Part shown: positions 15,350 to 28,490 of the stretch, one piece after another
Position numbering within the stretch: position 1 is the first letter of the stretch
Layout of the letters: each line of letters starts with the position of its first letter
Assembly: GCA_022113835.1 (NCBI GenBank)
Contig: JAILWY010000024.1
Location: 3,538,501 to 3,602,500, forward strand
Direction: 5' to 3'
DNA from: Atopsyche davidsoni
Taxonomy: Eukaryota; Arthropoda; Insecta; Trichoptera; Hydrobiosidae
DNA length: 64,000 nt
Made by a program: the position numbers and the translations under genes
Notes under the pieces: model-generated
Seen by the model: only the letters and a program-made list of their open reading frames with translations
Told to the model about the DNA's origin: nothing
Databases searched by the model: none

Positions 15350-16004
15350 TACTAGAAATGTAGCCCGTCATAAGATGACGTATTCGATGAACGATGCAAT
15401 AGTGTTTGAATATATGTTTGGCTGACAATTAGATGAACATTTTGTACACATATATTTTGAATAACTGGATATTAATTTCTAGGAAAATTTTATTCTAGGA
15501 AATATCACATTTCGTGTCACAAACAACAAATCACTTTCACTGCACTGTTCTTTATTAGATGCAGTCTTTATCACGTTCAATTGTGCTATTCTTTTTAAAT
15601 TACGTTTGCTGTGCTTAGACGGTGTTATTTTTTTAGGAGGCATTTTAAGTTATTAATAATGTGATTAATAATTTCTGACGCAACTAAAAAATAAAATTGG
15701 TACTTGTGTCAAGCTGACATAAACTCATATTTTGTTTTTTTTGTAAAAATTCTAAATTTGAAATTCTCGTTGTGAACAACAGAATCATATAATTCGTACA
15801 TAAAGCATATTTGATAGTTTTATTTAATTAGTTTATGAATGAAAATATTATCCTATCGTCCTGAAATTCGGCACATAGCTGCGGAAAAATTTACTAAACT
15901 TACGTGCAAAAAATCAGCGTTGTATCTTTTAAGATATTCTATAGAGAAGCAAAAAATGAAACATACACACACACACACGCACAGTGGCTATTATTATAGT
16001 AGAT
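15350..16004. repeat. TACTA...TAGCC repeat family, copy 2 (longest)
   Basis: Starts 'TACTAGAAATGTAGCCCGTC' and ends 'GGCTATTATTATAGTAGATA'. It has the conserved core at about 15835-15960 and a CA repeat before the end. It is about 235 bases longer than copy 1, with an extra block (about 15390-15630) absent from copy 3. No ORF is seen, so it is non-autonomous. Confidence 0.75.
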
Positions 16005-16283
16005 AGATTTGAATATCCAAAATAATACAAACGTGACGTCATCTCAAAGCATAGAGTATTTCGAAAAATTGTGCTATAATGAATTCTTAGACACAAAATA
16101 GATTTAATGATACGATTTGTGACGGTGTGACTAAGCCGATGTGTTTTTGTATTTCAGGTGTATTTCTGCAAATAACCTGCACCATCACTTGTCAATATTG
16201 TATCAATAGACATAGATGTTATGGTTAAAAATAATAATGGGGGGGGGGGGGCCTCGGTGCAGTCGCAAAGCGGCGCGCCCGGC

Positions 16284-16415
16284 TATAAAAGCGCGTCCCG
16301 CGGGTTTCTCGCTTACTCCAGCGTTGACCTCCCAGCGGTCAAGAGCAAGTCTCAAGTCTCACTCCGTGCCGGTACAGAGGAGCGAGCAGACGCCGAGCAC
16401 CCGGAGGCTGTCGCG
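16284..16415 (+). promoter_or_regulatory. TATA/Inr core promoter with GC-rich leader exon and splice donor
   Basis: TATAAAA at 16284-16290 lies in GC-rich surroundings. Exactly 31 bases after its first T, TTACTCC (A at 16315) fits the YYANWYY initiator. About 100 GC-rich bases follow, ending GTCGCG|GTGAGTACC with a consensus donor at 16416. This is the layout of an untranslated first exon. No + strand coding exon is recognisable until 42626, where coding begins immediately after an acceptor, so this may be the leader of that gene. The pairing is inference; a separate non-coding RNA is the alternative. A G11 homopolymer sits just upstream, at about 16240-16251. Confidence 0.6.
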
Positions 16416-19400
16416 GTGAGTACCAGCCCACTGCCATCTATCCCCGACTTGTTACCAAAAACATATCCAAAGCGTTTAAAAATTAAATTTAAACGCATTT
16501 TTACAATCACTAAAATATCAACGCGTACAACACGTTATAAACGATTTTAACGTTTGTGGAATTTCTCGTCTCGTGTCAATTATCCCTCGTTGAGTTTTTA
16601 CGAGGGCGGGAAAGTAATCGATCACGACGGGAACAAAAACGAGCACGTGTGGTAAACGTGCAGTCCCAAGGCCAACCATAATGAATACCGTGGAGTTGAT
16701 GGGAAGACGCACAAAGCGGTCCCGAGCTGGTGCTCCAGCGAAGCCTCGGGACGGCGAGACAATGGTGCGATAATTTTTTTTTATTATTACCGTTTCACGT
16801 AATGAGAAAGTACATATCTTTGATGCGAGATTTGTTTTGGTTTTTTTTTTTTTTTTTTGTAATACGCGTTTGATAGCATAAAAATATATGTAGTTGTTGT
16901 GAGTCAAATGTAGATACAGTATTCGTGTTGTGTGAGTAAATAGTGATTATAGGTTTATGCATGAAGGTTTACTAGGTTTAACAATATCCACTGTCGTAGA
17001 CGATAAATAGTATGTTTATGTTTTAGACAATAAGATATAATTAAGTGTTTCGGTGCATGTGATATTTATTTTTATTTAATAGTCTTTCAAGCTTAAATAT
17101 CGGCGACAAAAAAGAGAGATATACGCACAAAGCCTTTGATCAAAATGTAGTCTATTATTAAAACGAGTAGATTTCGAAGGCTTGCAAGCCACAGATATGC
17201 TCGAAATACCCTTATATAAAGATGCTCACCCTATTTCTTTGCGACTGCAAAACCAGATGCTACTAGATCCAATAGAAGGCCAAATACGGTCTTTGATGTT
17301 TTCTCATGAAATAAGGTCGCTAGCCTCTTCATTAAGCCGAGCTTTGTGAACTTTCCTGAAAGTCCACGAGCTTCGACTTCGAACGCTTAACAATGAACAT
17401 ATTTTATATAAACGTCAAGACATCTTTATATGCACAATGTTTTCAAAGTTTAATTGCTTTGCGATTCAGTAATTTATTAATTAAGTCCCGAGTTTTGGGC
17501 CGCGTGGAGAATTTTAATTCAATGATTGTTTTGAGTAAAGTACTAACAAGCAACAAGTTTTCTTATAAGTGAAGTGTTCTCGAATGAAAAATTTTTATAA
17601 ACGAACTCGTATACGACAGAAAATACTTCAAAAAGTCTAATTATATCCAAAAAGTCAACAACTCTCATTTTAGTGTTATTTATTTTGTAATACTTCATAC
17701 TGAAACAATAAATACGAATAGCTAAATAATTAGACGATTCCGATTTTATTTTACTATGGGCATATTGCCTTTCAAGTCTAAAGTTTCTTAAAAAGCACTT
17801 ACTCGTACATACAAAAACGACTCTAATCTTTAAGGCTTTTACTTGAAACGACGAGAAACTTTTTTAAAAACCGTTTACAAAACTGCGCAGGGATTTTAAT
17901 AACACTCACGCCTTGAAAAATAATGCAAGGACTCTTAAGTAGCTTCGTCTTTTTTTATTACCAAAAAACCCGTATAATTAAAAATGCAGCATTATTAGAT
18001 GGTGATATAAATGGTTATTATTGTTTTATTATCATATTAATAATAAAACCAAAAAAGATGTGGATATTAAAAAAATATTACGTGACCGAATGTGACGTTA
18101 CTTTATAATTTTCAACTTTATAAGATTTAGGCAGCCTACACGCTCTGCGACACAACTGACAACCAAATTATAAAAAAAGCCAATAGTGCCCTTTTTAAAT
18201 GTTATTGGCTCATTGCAAATCGGTTGCAGGTTGTGTCGCCGCGGGTGTAGTCGGCTTTGTATTGTCATAATCGCTATTGGCACTCATAAGAGACGAGAGC
18301 TTCGTGATCGTCTTTCAAAACTCTGCGACAGTTACGAACTGTAAATTTTACAGATATTGCTAATAAAAAAGGCTCTATTAGTGATTTTCCTGTTTACAAT
18401 ATAACACAATGGCTGTTTGTTGGCGCAGACCTGGTGCATTGTGTCTCGAGCGGCACAAACTAAATCGTCAAATATTGACAGAACTGTGAGATGAGTCACA
18501 GTGGGACAGACTTTTTGCGAACATTTTGCGGAACCATTATTCGCTCGGGAAAAAGAGACGCCAGTCTCGCATGCGAAAATGAAAAAAAAAAAAAAAAAAA
18601 ATGTACCGACGGAAAATTAGAACTACTGTGCATTTTATTTTACCGGAGTACAAATAAATATGTTGATAAATCAAAAATATAACACGGTCATAACATATTA
18701 AAAAGTAAAAACTAAGGGCCCTCTCTACATAATCGATGTTTTTCGGAAAATCTACTGCATTAATAAAAAAGTTAAATACATTCTTTCTCCTTGAGATTTT
18801 TTTTATTTATTTCGTATCAATTGACTTTTAATATGCGTAATATCATAAAAACTCACGGCTCAAGAACCCTGTTGCGAGTCCTTTTTTAATTGGAATTAAA
18901 ATATTACATATAAACCTTTCGCGTAGGATGACTTTAATAATAAAAAAAAATTAAAAACTTCATTCATTTTATCCAATTTTTCGACATCTTCAACAATACT
19001 TTATTTTACCTTAAAAGAGGACGATTACTAATCAATTTTTTTTTTTTTTTTTTAAATCCAAGCTTTTGAGAGTATGCGAGATAAATAGCAAATAAAGCAT
19101 TTATATACTGTACTATTTCATTTGACTCTAACAACGAAGCATAATTGTGTTTAATTAATATTTATGCGCAGTAACATCACTAGAGTACCAGTTTATATTT
19201 AATTAGGCTTTGATAGCTTTGAAAACGAATTTGAATGGGTATTTGATCGAAAACAGTGTCAGTCGGTTATCAGTTGTGTCGCTACGTGTTATAATGAATC
19301 CGTTTAGCACCTAGATACTCAGGAAGAACACCTCTTATTACCTATATTTTTTTAGGTGCATACATTCCCTGAAATTCCTGAAGAATTCTTATGAATTCTG

Positions 19401-22400
19401 CTTACAAAATTATCTCTAATTATTTCAGTGTGTAAGCAGCTTCATAGTCTCTCACGTGGAGAAAAGAAGGCACTATTGGCTATTTCGCGTTCGGCCGGAC
19501 TTATGTCGCAGAGTGTGTAGGTAGATTTACAGTGTCTCGCGTGAGTCTTGAGACAGCCTGTACCCGAAAGGAAATACACTTTGGAAACACCCGGCGAGGC
19601 GTCCAGCGATATTTTCAATACTCACATGACGTACGAAATAACGGTTGCCTGAAAAAACGGTACACCGGTCTCTTATCTCCGCCGCCGGTTGGCCGATTAG
19701 CGACTGTAATGGACGGGCCCATCCGATAGCAAAAAAAGCGTGATAAGTCAATCAATAATTTTAAAATCAATCATCATTATTTTTTACAGCATCGAATCAG
19801 TTTTCACCGTCATCAGTGGCGTGTGTTGTTGCGAGCGATAAAATGCCGCATGAGCTGATGTATCAACAAAAATGGGCGAAGGTGTTATTTTTATGACAGC
19901 GAATTTGTTGGGCCGCTGTGCAAAGTTATATGATCCGAATTAGAATCGACGCCAAAAAAATACTGCGTTAATTTAATAATAAAAAAAAAAATCTTTCTTG
20001 AAAAACAAATATTAATTATGAACGTAACAATCGTGAAATACTATTAACTGATTTTTTAATTTTTTATTTTAATATAATTTTCCCACAACCTTCGCGTGTC
20101 ATATTAAAAATTAAAAGCATAATTGAATGTCTTTAACACTTAAAAATATATATTTATAAAAAAAAACACAAACAGATTCAAGTTTACCGGAATTGAGATA
20201 AGTTCCTGAAAATCCAAGGAAATTCACAAAATTAAGACAATTGAGGGTAATGCATTGTGATCGCCTTTTTGAATGCAAAACTTTACGGTGATTTGCAAAT
20301 TACTACATTGTCTGGAGAGACCGAACCACGCAGCCGATGCTCCCAGCTTGTGGTCTATTGTCTGAGCCATAGTTTCCCAAAGTGGTCTATATCAAGTCTA
20401 TAATGAGGAAAAATAAATTGCAAGTGCATAAAATGCAAATGGAGGTCCACGAGAGAAGATCCAGGGCATCACCAAAATTTAGGCCTCGGGCTTTTCCATA
20501 AGGTCTTTATGTACTTATATGATCTAACATATATGATCTATATACACATAAACGAGTTAAACTTGTATACGTAGGTTGAATTACAACCTTTTTTTTTCAT
20601 TGACATTGTCGCGCTCTGAAATTTCAAAAAAAAACATTTTAAACAGAAAAATTGATCGGTTAAGTGCATTTGTACGGCTCAGTGTCTTTCAGTTAAAATT
20701 GTGTTAAACGTATGTAAAATTGTGGACGAGCTTTGAAACAACGAGTTAGTTAATATTTTTAAGGCTTCATATTTACAAAAAAAAAACCGATTAAACCCAA
20801 ATAGAGATTATTGTAATCTCAGAGCCAAAAAACACTACGGCTCGAAATTAAATTTAATCGTTTGTTATAAGAGTGGAAATGCTTTATTACACGCGTATGC
20901 TGCGATTAATTAAGTGGTAGTATTACTGTAGACAGTACCTTACACTTAAACCTGGCCATGATTTGAGAAACAATGGTGTAATTTCATTATTATGACCCAG
21001 TAAGGTAAACACGCCAGCTGATTCCAGTACTGTTATCTATTGTAATGAAAAAGAAAAAAAAACTCACACGAGCAATACACCCGAAAAAGGTATCTTAATT
21101 TCTACAAAATTCTAGATCCCTTCAGACACAAATCTCATGTAATATATCTATCTATTTTAACATCAAGTATACGCACAATATAACTGTAGTGTTCTTGTGT
21201 ATAATTAGAATTAAAATCTAATTAATGCAAAGTTAAAAAACTTATAATGCTCACGGTATATTGAAACTCCACCGTTATCTACGCTTTATTTATCGCCATT
21301 GATAAATCTGCATGGATTGGTTTATTTCGACCAAAAAAATAGTTTGTTTCCTGAATCGGCCGAAGAAGCACAAAAACCAGCTTTCACGGTTTAATTATTA
21401 ATTAAATTTGAGCTACGGTATTTAATAATTACTGGTTTTAGCTGTTTTGATAATTAATACAAAAAAAAAAAACCAACAAAATTCCAATGCTTTCCTATAA
21501 AGAAAACCATTTTTTTTTATTTATGTATTTCGGCCGCGGGGTCCTGTTTATTTAATTTTTTTTTTGCTTTATATTTGATAATTATTTAATATTTTAATCA
21601 AAAGACATGCCGCGGAAGTCATCTTGTGGTCTACTGTATCTATTTTTTAATCAAAATTCTTATCTCTCATCTCTCCTATTTTCCACTATTGTTTTAACCT
21701 TATGATCTTAGAATACAAAAAAAATTATACAATTCAAGAAATTTCCAGTATCATATATTAAGTTGTAAATTTAAAAAAAATGATTAAAGAAATCGGACCC
21801 GTGTACATTGACGATAATTTTTTATAAATATTTTTCGCCACCAACGCACGTCACACACGGACTCAATTCCCAAGATCGACGATAAAAAACATGATTAGGA
21901 ATGTTTACAATATCCGATAAAAGCGTATGCCGAGGCATTTGAATAAAAACCAATAAATAATGTCTAAAAAAATAGATTCAAACAAGTACCTCTAGATTAT
22001 CATTTTATGCTAAATCGTTTATTTATTTTATGTTTTCACTATACATATAATAATATTATATTTTATTCTAATTGAAATTTTTTGCGTAAACTCACACTAT
22101 ACTGCATTAAATAAATACTATTTATTATTATTTTCATAAAGCATGTCGATGTATATTATATAAAATCATCGACAGGCTATTTGGTAGACATTCTCGCTTT
22201 TGGATCACACCGTGAGATTTATTTTATACAAAAGCATTTTTATATTAATGCGAGCAACACATTTTAATCTCGTGCGATATTAAGGTCATCACAACCTTAA
22301 AAGATGCATCTCTTCTGAATAAACGAAGAAGGCGCGGAAAATTCACACGCTAGACCAGGTCTTGAGCTCCGCCATCAGATCGGGTCTATAACGGAAACTT

Positions 22401-24500
22401 CTGTCTATTAAGTGCCCAAAATATCATAAAAACTTGTAAAAACTCAGGACGTAAGAAGTTCGTGTGATGAAGACAGTTAATGCCCATTTAGAGCATGGTT
22501 GTCCAAAATCCAAAATTGAAATAACCAACACAAAACTAAGAAGAAAATCCACAAAATATTCTCGATTCTTTGGTGGAGACACTTAATTTATTTATTTATT
22601 AGATTAGACCACACAAAAATATCGTTATTTACTAGCAAGTAGGCTGTTCATGAATATAGTGTTTTATATAAATATTGGATAGAAGCAATACGCAGACCTT
22701 TTTTGTGAATATTTAACTGCGGTTTAGACTACACTATTCCCCATAAGATCACCATTTTTATGATTAACATAATTTGTAAAGCAACGATTAAAAAACATGT
22801 CAAACTAAATTTATACATTTTTGAAGCAGAATAAAGCATGGGGGTTTTTTTTTTTTTAAATTCCTCTTGGTTTTTGGACAACCCTGTTGTATGCAATACC
22901 AAAATACATTAGGCACATAAAAAAAAAGTGAATCTTCGTAGACCAGCGCGGCACACAATATTTGCCTAATTACTTTATTCGTATAAAAAGTGCCTCAAAC
23001 CAAACACCTCGGAAGGCTTCCTGATGAAGTCGGTGTAAAAAATTAATTAAAATATCCATTGAACCTCTCGGAGCAGGGTGGCTGCACGAGAGTAAAAACA
23101 CCAAAATTGTATTCAAATTCAACATTGCAACTTGTTTTATATGTTTTTTTTTCAATTTTAAGCAACGGTGATTCTTGAAGCAAACGATGCACTTTGTTTG
23201 ATGAAATTGAATTATTGGAAAATGTAAAATAGAATATATCAATCTTTAAAAAACTGAAGCAGCATCGACTAATTTTAATATTTATATATATATTTTCAAA
23301 AGTGTAAAAAAAATAAAATTAGATGATTTTGCGGTTTCTTGGCTTTAAGTTCATCGACGCTTCAGTCCCTGCGTTAAGCAGATTAACAACAATAAACCGT
23401 AAAAATAATCAAATAACGCTGAATAAGCGCGTGAAAATTTTGGCTTAAATAAATTTAATCAAAGTTTTGCTTAGAACAAAATTGATCCGGTGTTTTGTTG
23501 TTTTGCTTATCGTAAATAATTACTAAAGTGTACCAAGATATACGAATACCCAAGCGTTAATTGTATCAATATAAATTTATTCAATAAAATTTATGTAGAT
23601 TTCGGAAAATTAGCAACTTGCGTAATTTAATAGCTTTCATAGCGAACGCATTGCTTTTTTCTCGTGTACCGCACGCCACTGCTGTCTACTAAATTGGGCT
23701 ACATTATACAGGGCGACTCGTGATTACTCAAAACATTATATTACCATGAGTTTGTATTCAATGTATATTCATCAAAAAGTTTAGCACTTGTTGTGTACCC
23801 ATTAACTTGGGTAGGTAACATTATATAGCATTAATATATATATTTTTTGCTATCTGCTAATTAAACTAATAGCTTAATTAAAGTAACTCTCTTGTTTGAT
23901 GTTACCGTAAAACAAATGCACCTTTATTATGTATAATGAAAGCAATCGCTTTATTGCTTATGATCCAATAAAATGAGCAATTAATATGTCTGCTCCAGCA
24001 AGCAATAATACATTAAAAAAATCACCCTCATAAACAGCTGTTTTGTATTATTTCCATAAAGTTAGATTTTTGAGGTATTAAAAAGTGGGATTCGTTTCGG
24101 TGTAAAATAAACACCCCTTCGTTAAGGCAGTTGCTTCCAGCCTTTTAATTGCCTCTGGTGTCCAACCGGACATCAGAGGCAGTCCATTACCTGGCGAAAT
24201 CATGTCATTTAATTAATTTAATTGTCACTTCATTTTTTTATGTCGAAAATTGGTTTTTTTTACAGAGTAATGAAAAAACTATCAATTATATTTATATATT
24301 TTTTATTGTTTAATTAACGTCCATTTTCAGGGTAAAATAAAATCTTGAAGATATTGAAAAATTGGATAAAATGACGACTTTTCAAAACCAAAATTTGTTG
24401 AAGATTTTTTTTTTTTTAATTTTTAAAACAATATATCACACAGGATTTATATTTAATCTTTTAATTCCAATAAAAAAAAAAGACTTTTAAATGTCTAAGA
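16416..24500. other. gene-poor AT-rich block (possible giant intron)
   Basis: Eight kilobases without a supported exon. Items seen: a reverse partial copy of the 10855 repeat at 18715-18800; satellite-related phrases ('CAGCCTACACGCTCTGCG') at 18130-18290 and 19260-19280; a GC-moderate patch at 19520-19740 that is open on both strands but matches nothing I know; a short repeat at 22680-22710 shared with 6665-6700; and a strong hairpin at 24151-24180. If the promoter at 16284 serves the gene at 42626, all of this is intronic. Confidence 0.4.
24151..24180. other. 13-bp stem hairpin with AACC loop
   Basis: GCCTCTGGTGTCC pairs with GGACATCAGAGGC across an AACC tetraloop; the single non-Watson-Crick pair is a G.T wobble. 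The perfect pairing stands out in AT-rich surroundings. Function unknown; it could be the centre of a foldback element. Confidence 0.6.
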
Positions 24501-24504
24501 CTCT

Positions 24505-24740
24505 TGGAAAAGGGACATGACGAATCTCCAAATTCCTACACTCCAATCGGGAAAACACATGCTTAATAGTAAATTTATAAGAAATAAAAAAAATACTCTG
24601 TTCGGAAGAAGGGACGTATATAACTTTTTGCATTTAATTTTTTTTGATTGGTGCAGTCGATTTTTCGCAAAACGGACTAGAAAATGATCAAAATAAACTC
24701 GATTATGGGACCTAGACCCTTAACTAATCCGGCTCTGTGC
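24505..24740 (+). repeat. dispersed repeat 'GCAGTMGATTTTTCGCAAAA', copy 2
   Basis: Shares ordered blocks with 10855-11100, including 'TCGGGAAAAC', 'GAAGAAGGGACGTATATAAC' and 'TGCAGTCGATTTTTCGCAAA'. Diverged and with no ORF. Confidence 0.55.
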
Positions 24741-24879
24741 TGGACGCCCTCGATGGAAGCAAATACAAATATAATATCAGAGCATCATAGGAAGGGCCTT
24801 GCGGTCGGCAGTTTAGGATAAGTGGTCGCAAATGATACACGAAGTGCAGTGCGACGTGTAATCTTGATGAAAATAAATC

Positions 24880-25560
24880 TGCTTTTGCGGGAGTACTCGG
24901 TCCCATCGCTTCCAGAAACAAATACCCGCCGAGTGATATTTGCGGTTATCGGGATCTGTACGCTTCGATCTTAGCTTTTGCGGTAAGAGTGCTTTGGAAA
25001 GATATTCGGTGCCATGTTGGATTGTTGGACGGAATTGTTTGGACAAAAATTGGGAAGAGATCGTGAATGAGCCACTGGTGCAAATGATACACGTCTACAA
25101 TGGAAATGTGTATCGCTATCTGGAATATATTAGCTTTTGCGGCAAGAGTGCTTTAGACAGATATTCGGTGCCTTCGAACTGAATTGTTTGGACAAAAAAT
25201 TAGGGAGAAAGCAAGAAAGGTAGCAATAAAGAATAAGCCACTGGGGTAAATGATACACATATCCATAGTGGAAGTGTGTATCATTATCGGTTATGAGAAC
25301 TGAGAATATATTAGCTTCTGATCTTAGGTTTTGCGATAAAAGTGCTTTGGAAAGATATTCGGTGCCTTTGAACAGAATTGTTTAGACAAAAACTTAAGAA
25401 AGATGTTAGCAATAAAGAATACCCGTATCTAGAATAGAAATGTGTATCGCTATCGGTTAGAAGGACCGGGAATATATTAGCTTTTGCGGTAAGAGTGCTT
25501 TAGAAAGATATTCGGTGCCTTTGGATTGTTTAATAAAATTCTTTGGACAGCAAAATTAGG
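24880..25560 (+). repeat. degenerate minisatellite, about 155-195 bp units
   Basis: The phrase 'TTAG(C/G)TTTTGCGGTAAGAG' followed by 'TGCTTT.GA.AGATATTCGG' and 'TGCC' recurs at about 24971, 25130, 25324 and 25477, with a worn partial unit near 24880. Intervening text ('TGATACAC', 'GGAAATGTGTATC', 'GAATTGTTT.GACAAAAA') also repeats in order. Spacings are about 159, 194 and 153 bases. Units are too diverged for recent expansion. Confidence 0.8.
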
Positions 25561-27598
25561 AAAAATATTTTTTTTAATATAAAGATTTGAAGGATATAAA
25601 AAAAGCAACTTATATGCGTAGCCGGACGGTTAAGAGCTTACGGATTTGTATTATTCATCATAAGATTAAGTATGACTAATGATTTTAACCTCCTGGGTAT
25701 TAATTTAATATCGTTTGTCAAGGAAAAAAATGTTGGCAGAAAGTGTGCTGTTTTAATAAACTTGCATCGCGAACAACGCGAATATTTTAATTGGCCTTAA
25801 TAATTTTCTTATGCGTTTCCTATTGCAAGCGAATATCTTGATAATAATTTATGTAATTAGTAGTATAAATACAAATAAAATTAAAGGCTAAAATTAAATG
25901 GTGTGAAGTAATGCAGGAGGTAGTTGAGGAATGCTTAATGTATGAAAGCGAGGACACTGCCTAAGGGTAGGCTGTGTTATCTTCTTTAAAGTCATCTTCA
26001 GACAGCGAGGTATTGCCGCAAACAAGTTTACATCTCCCTCGGAGGCTTTCAGGCGGTTTTCGTATAAAATTACGTCTAAATATAGAAATGGCCAGGCTTG
26101 TGGGAGATTATACCAGATACTTAGAATCATGAGCTTGCACGTTAACTCATTCGTCATTGACTGTCGGATAGTAAGAGCATGTAAATAATGTATACATACG
26201 ACACAAGGGTTAAGTTATATATTTTAAAATTAAATCAGTCATAAAAGTTTAAATTTTTTAACTGTGCATCAGAGAAAGAAGAAACAAAGTGGGCAACAAG
26301 AAACGAGATATATTTATTTTAGATTGGGATGAGAAATAAGAGATTTATATCAATACGTTGATTTTTTAAGTTTGATTACTATTTTTGTTACTTATATAAT
26401 AAATAATTTATTAACACACGTGGATATATTATTTAAATATTGTATTAAAAAAATTCGCTCTACAATATATCATGATGTTAATTTGCAATGGTTAGAGTGC
26501 AAAATTAAAATGGCTTTGAAACTTATCAAACAATAAATTTTAAAGGGTTAGCTTGATTCTCAAAAAATAAATTATACTTCCTTTCAAATATATTATTAAA
26601 AAAATCTCATGATACTACGGAAGTTTCTCATTTAAAAATACGTTTTGTACAACCTTATTCATGGTTGGTACATTTGATAGGCTTTTTTTAAATTTTATAG
26701 CAATGGCGGACGCTTCGTTAAATTGTTTGATTACACATATAAAAAGCAATCGTAATTTTATTATCAGATTGATTAATTCATTTATTTTCTGTTATGAGTT
26801 TCATTTCTCAGCCCAACTATTTAAACTGGTTCAGCCAGTCGATAAGAAAAGAAAATTGAATCATTCGACGGTAGAAGGACAAAACGCCGTAACCATCTCA
26901 ACTCTACGAAGTCATCAAAAACGCAATTGAAATTCTCTAGATAAGATCCAATCGTTGAATTGAAATTCTCATAATTGCAAGCTTTTGTGGCAACATGGGA
27001 ATTTATCTGGAGATACTAACACGCCATGCTTACTGGGCCGCTTCTGTCGACGACGTCGCCCAGGTCGGACGTGTACTAAAAATAAAATAAAATAAATAAA
27101 TGTTTAAAAATAAATAAACAGTGCAATTGAAATTTATCATTAAAAAATAAGTAACGTTTTTAAAACCTTTAATACTATAAAATGTAAAAAAGGCTTTTAC
27201 TTATGAAATTATATTTTTTAATATTATAACGCAGTTTAAGCAAATTTAAGCAAATTTTAAAAAACATATACAAACTAAAATAATGTTTCTCCAATATAAG
27301 TATTATAGATTCTATATAAGTCAATTATATTGGTGGGATGTTGCCGAACGGAAACCGCGTTATAAGAGTACCGCGTTATAAGATTTTTGTTGCAATTTAA
27401 ACATAGTTATAAGAGTATCGCGTTTTAGGAGAATTAACAATATATAAGCTTGTTTCCTGCATAGTAACAGGTCTTAATGCCTCTGCTTGCGACCGATTTA
27501 TTTTTTGTCACGATATAAAATAAATTAAATTCAAGATTCTTTACCATATCTTAGTTCATAAATAAAATGGAGATTCACTTGATGTTATTTCGTCTCGG
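25561..27598. other. AT-rich spacer, no gene seen
   Basis: The small open frames (for example 25894-26157 minus and 26661-26930 plus) show no domain, splice context or coding-like composition. A short run at 27355-27425 repeats 'CCGCGTTATAAGAGTACCGC'-type text, a minor tandem motif. Confidence 0.35.
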
Positions 27599-27875
27599 TT
27601 ATTCATTATGGAGTCGAATCTTGGACACGCAAGATGCAAAGAATTGAGGCAGCAGAATTGTGACTTATGACCGCGAAGGGAAGTCTTGACGTTGGTAAAG
27701 AAGCGGAAAGTCTCCTATTTTGGCCACACTTTTCGTCCAAGGAAGAAGAAAGTTTGATCGAAAGAAGATCGGAAGTGAGGACGAATTGGTGAGACTATGG
27801 ACAGGGATATGCTTGAGAGGTATCAGAAGTTAAGGCTATGCTTAGATACGGTGTGTGGCTATCCCCTGTTGCGGG
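27599..27875 (+). pseudogene. LINE reverse transcriptase C-terminal remnant (+)
   Basis: Across frameshifts the + strand reads IHYGVESWTRKMQRIEAAEL and then EVLTLVKKRKVSYFGHTFR. These are the 'YG.E.WT' and 'RK..YFGH..R' phrases from the C terminus of non-LTR retrotransposon ORF2 proteins. The sequence carries stops and frame breaks and is 5'-truncated. The block 'GAAGTCTTGACGTTGGT' is shared with the minus-strand copy near 35630. Confidence 0.65.
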
Positions 27876-28129
27876 GCTTACAAGGTGTGGCTTAGGTGGT
27901 AGCTTGCATGGTTTTCGCTGTGTGTAGAAGGCTTAATGATGATGTGCCCTTGCTTTCGACCTGCCGCAAGTGCCCTAGCTGGCGGAAGGCCCTCGCGGGG
28001 GGCCCCCTGTGACGCCCGGACCGGCACCATTGTTCGCCTCCGTCACACCATGACAACTCAATTCGATTTGCCCGAGTTTTAATTATTTTCTGACGCCGTA
28101 CTTCGATACTTGCCTGAATTAACAAGATA

Positions 28130-28490
28130 TATAAAATATATATATATTTCTGATGCCTCTTTCCATGGGAGGTTGAATTCATATTTCTATCCTGGGCCAG
28201 TCTCACCGATTCGGCCTTACTTCCGACCTCCAGCCACTGGCCATCTTTCCGATGCCCTTTTTCGTTTGATAATTAGCTGTAGGATGCTATATTTACTTTT
28301 ACGAAAAATGTGGCCGAAATAGAGGACTTTATGCTTCTTTACCTACGTCAGGAGTTCTCTAGCTTTGCGCATTCTGTGGAAGACTCTCTCATTTGTGATG
28401 CGGTCAACCCATGGTGTTTTAAGGATTCTCCTATGGACCCACATTTCAAACGCCTCAATTCATTGCATAGTAGTGTCCAAGCTAATATAT
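28130..28490 (-). pseudogene. LINE reverse transcriptase C-terminal remnant (-)
   Basis: On the minus strand the text reads LKTPWVDRITNERVFHRMRK, then VKKHKVLYFGHIFR, then KYSILQLIIKRK. This is the typical tail of an ORF2 polyprotein. At least one in-frame stop is visible (before VKKHK). It belongs to the same family as the pieces at 27599, 35400 and 46440. Confidence 0.7.

Noticed and set aside
16216..16550. Two overlapping + ORFs of 67 and 109 codons
   Set aside because: They run through the poly-G tract, TATA box and leader exon and have no domain; GC-rich by-products.
19527..19751. Patch open on both strands (65 and 74 codons)
   Set aside because: No recognisable motif in either reading and no splice context; left uncalled.
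24880..25560. CRISPR-like array
   Set aside because: Repeats are long, diverged and irregularly spaced in a eukaryotic context; a minisatellite explains them.
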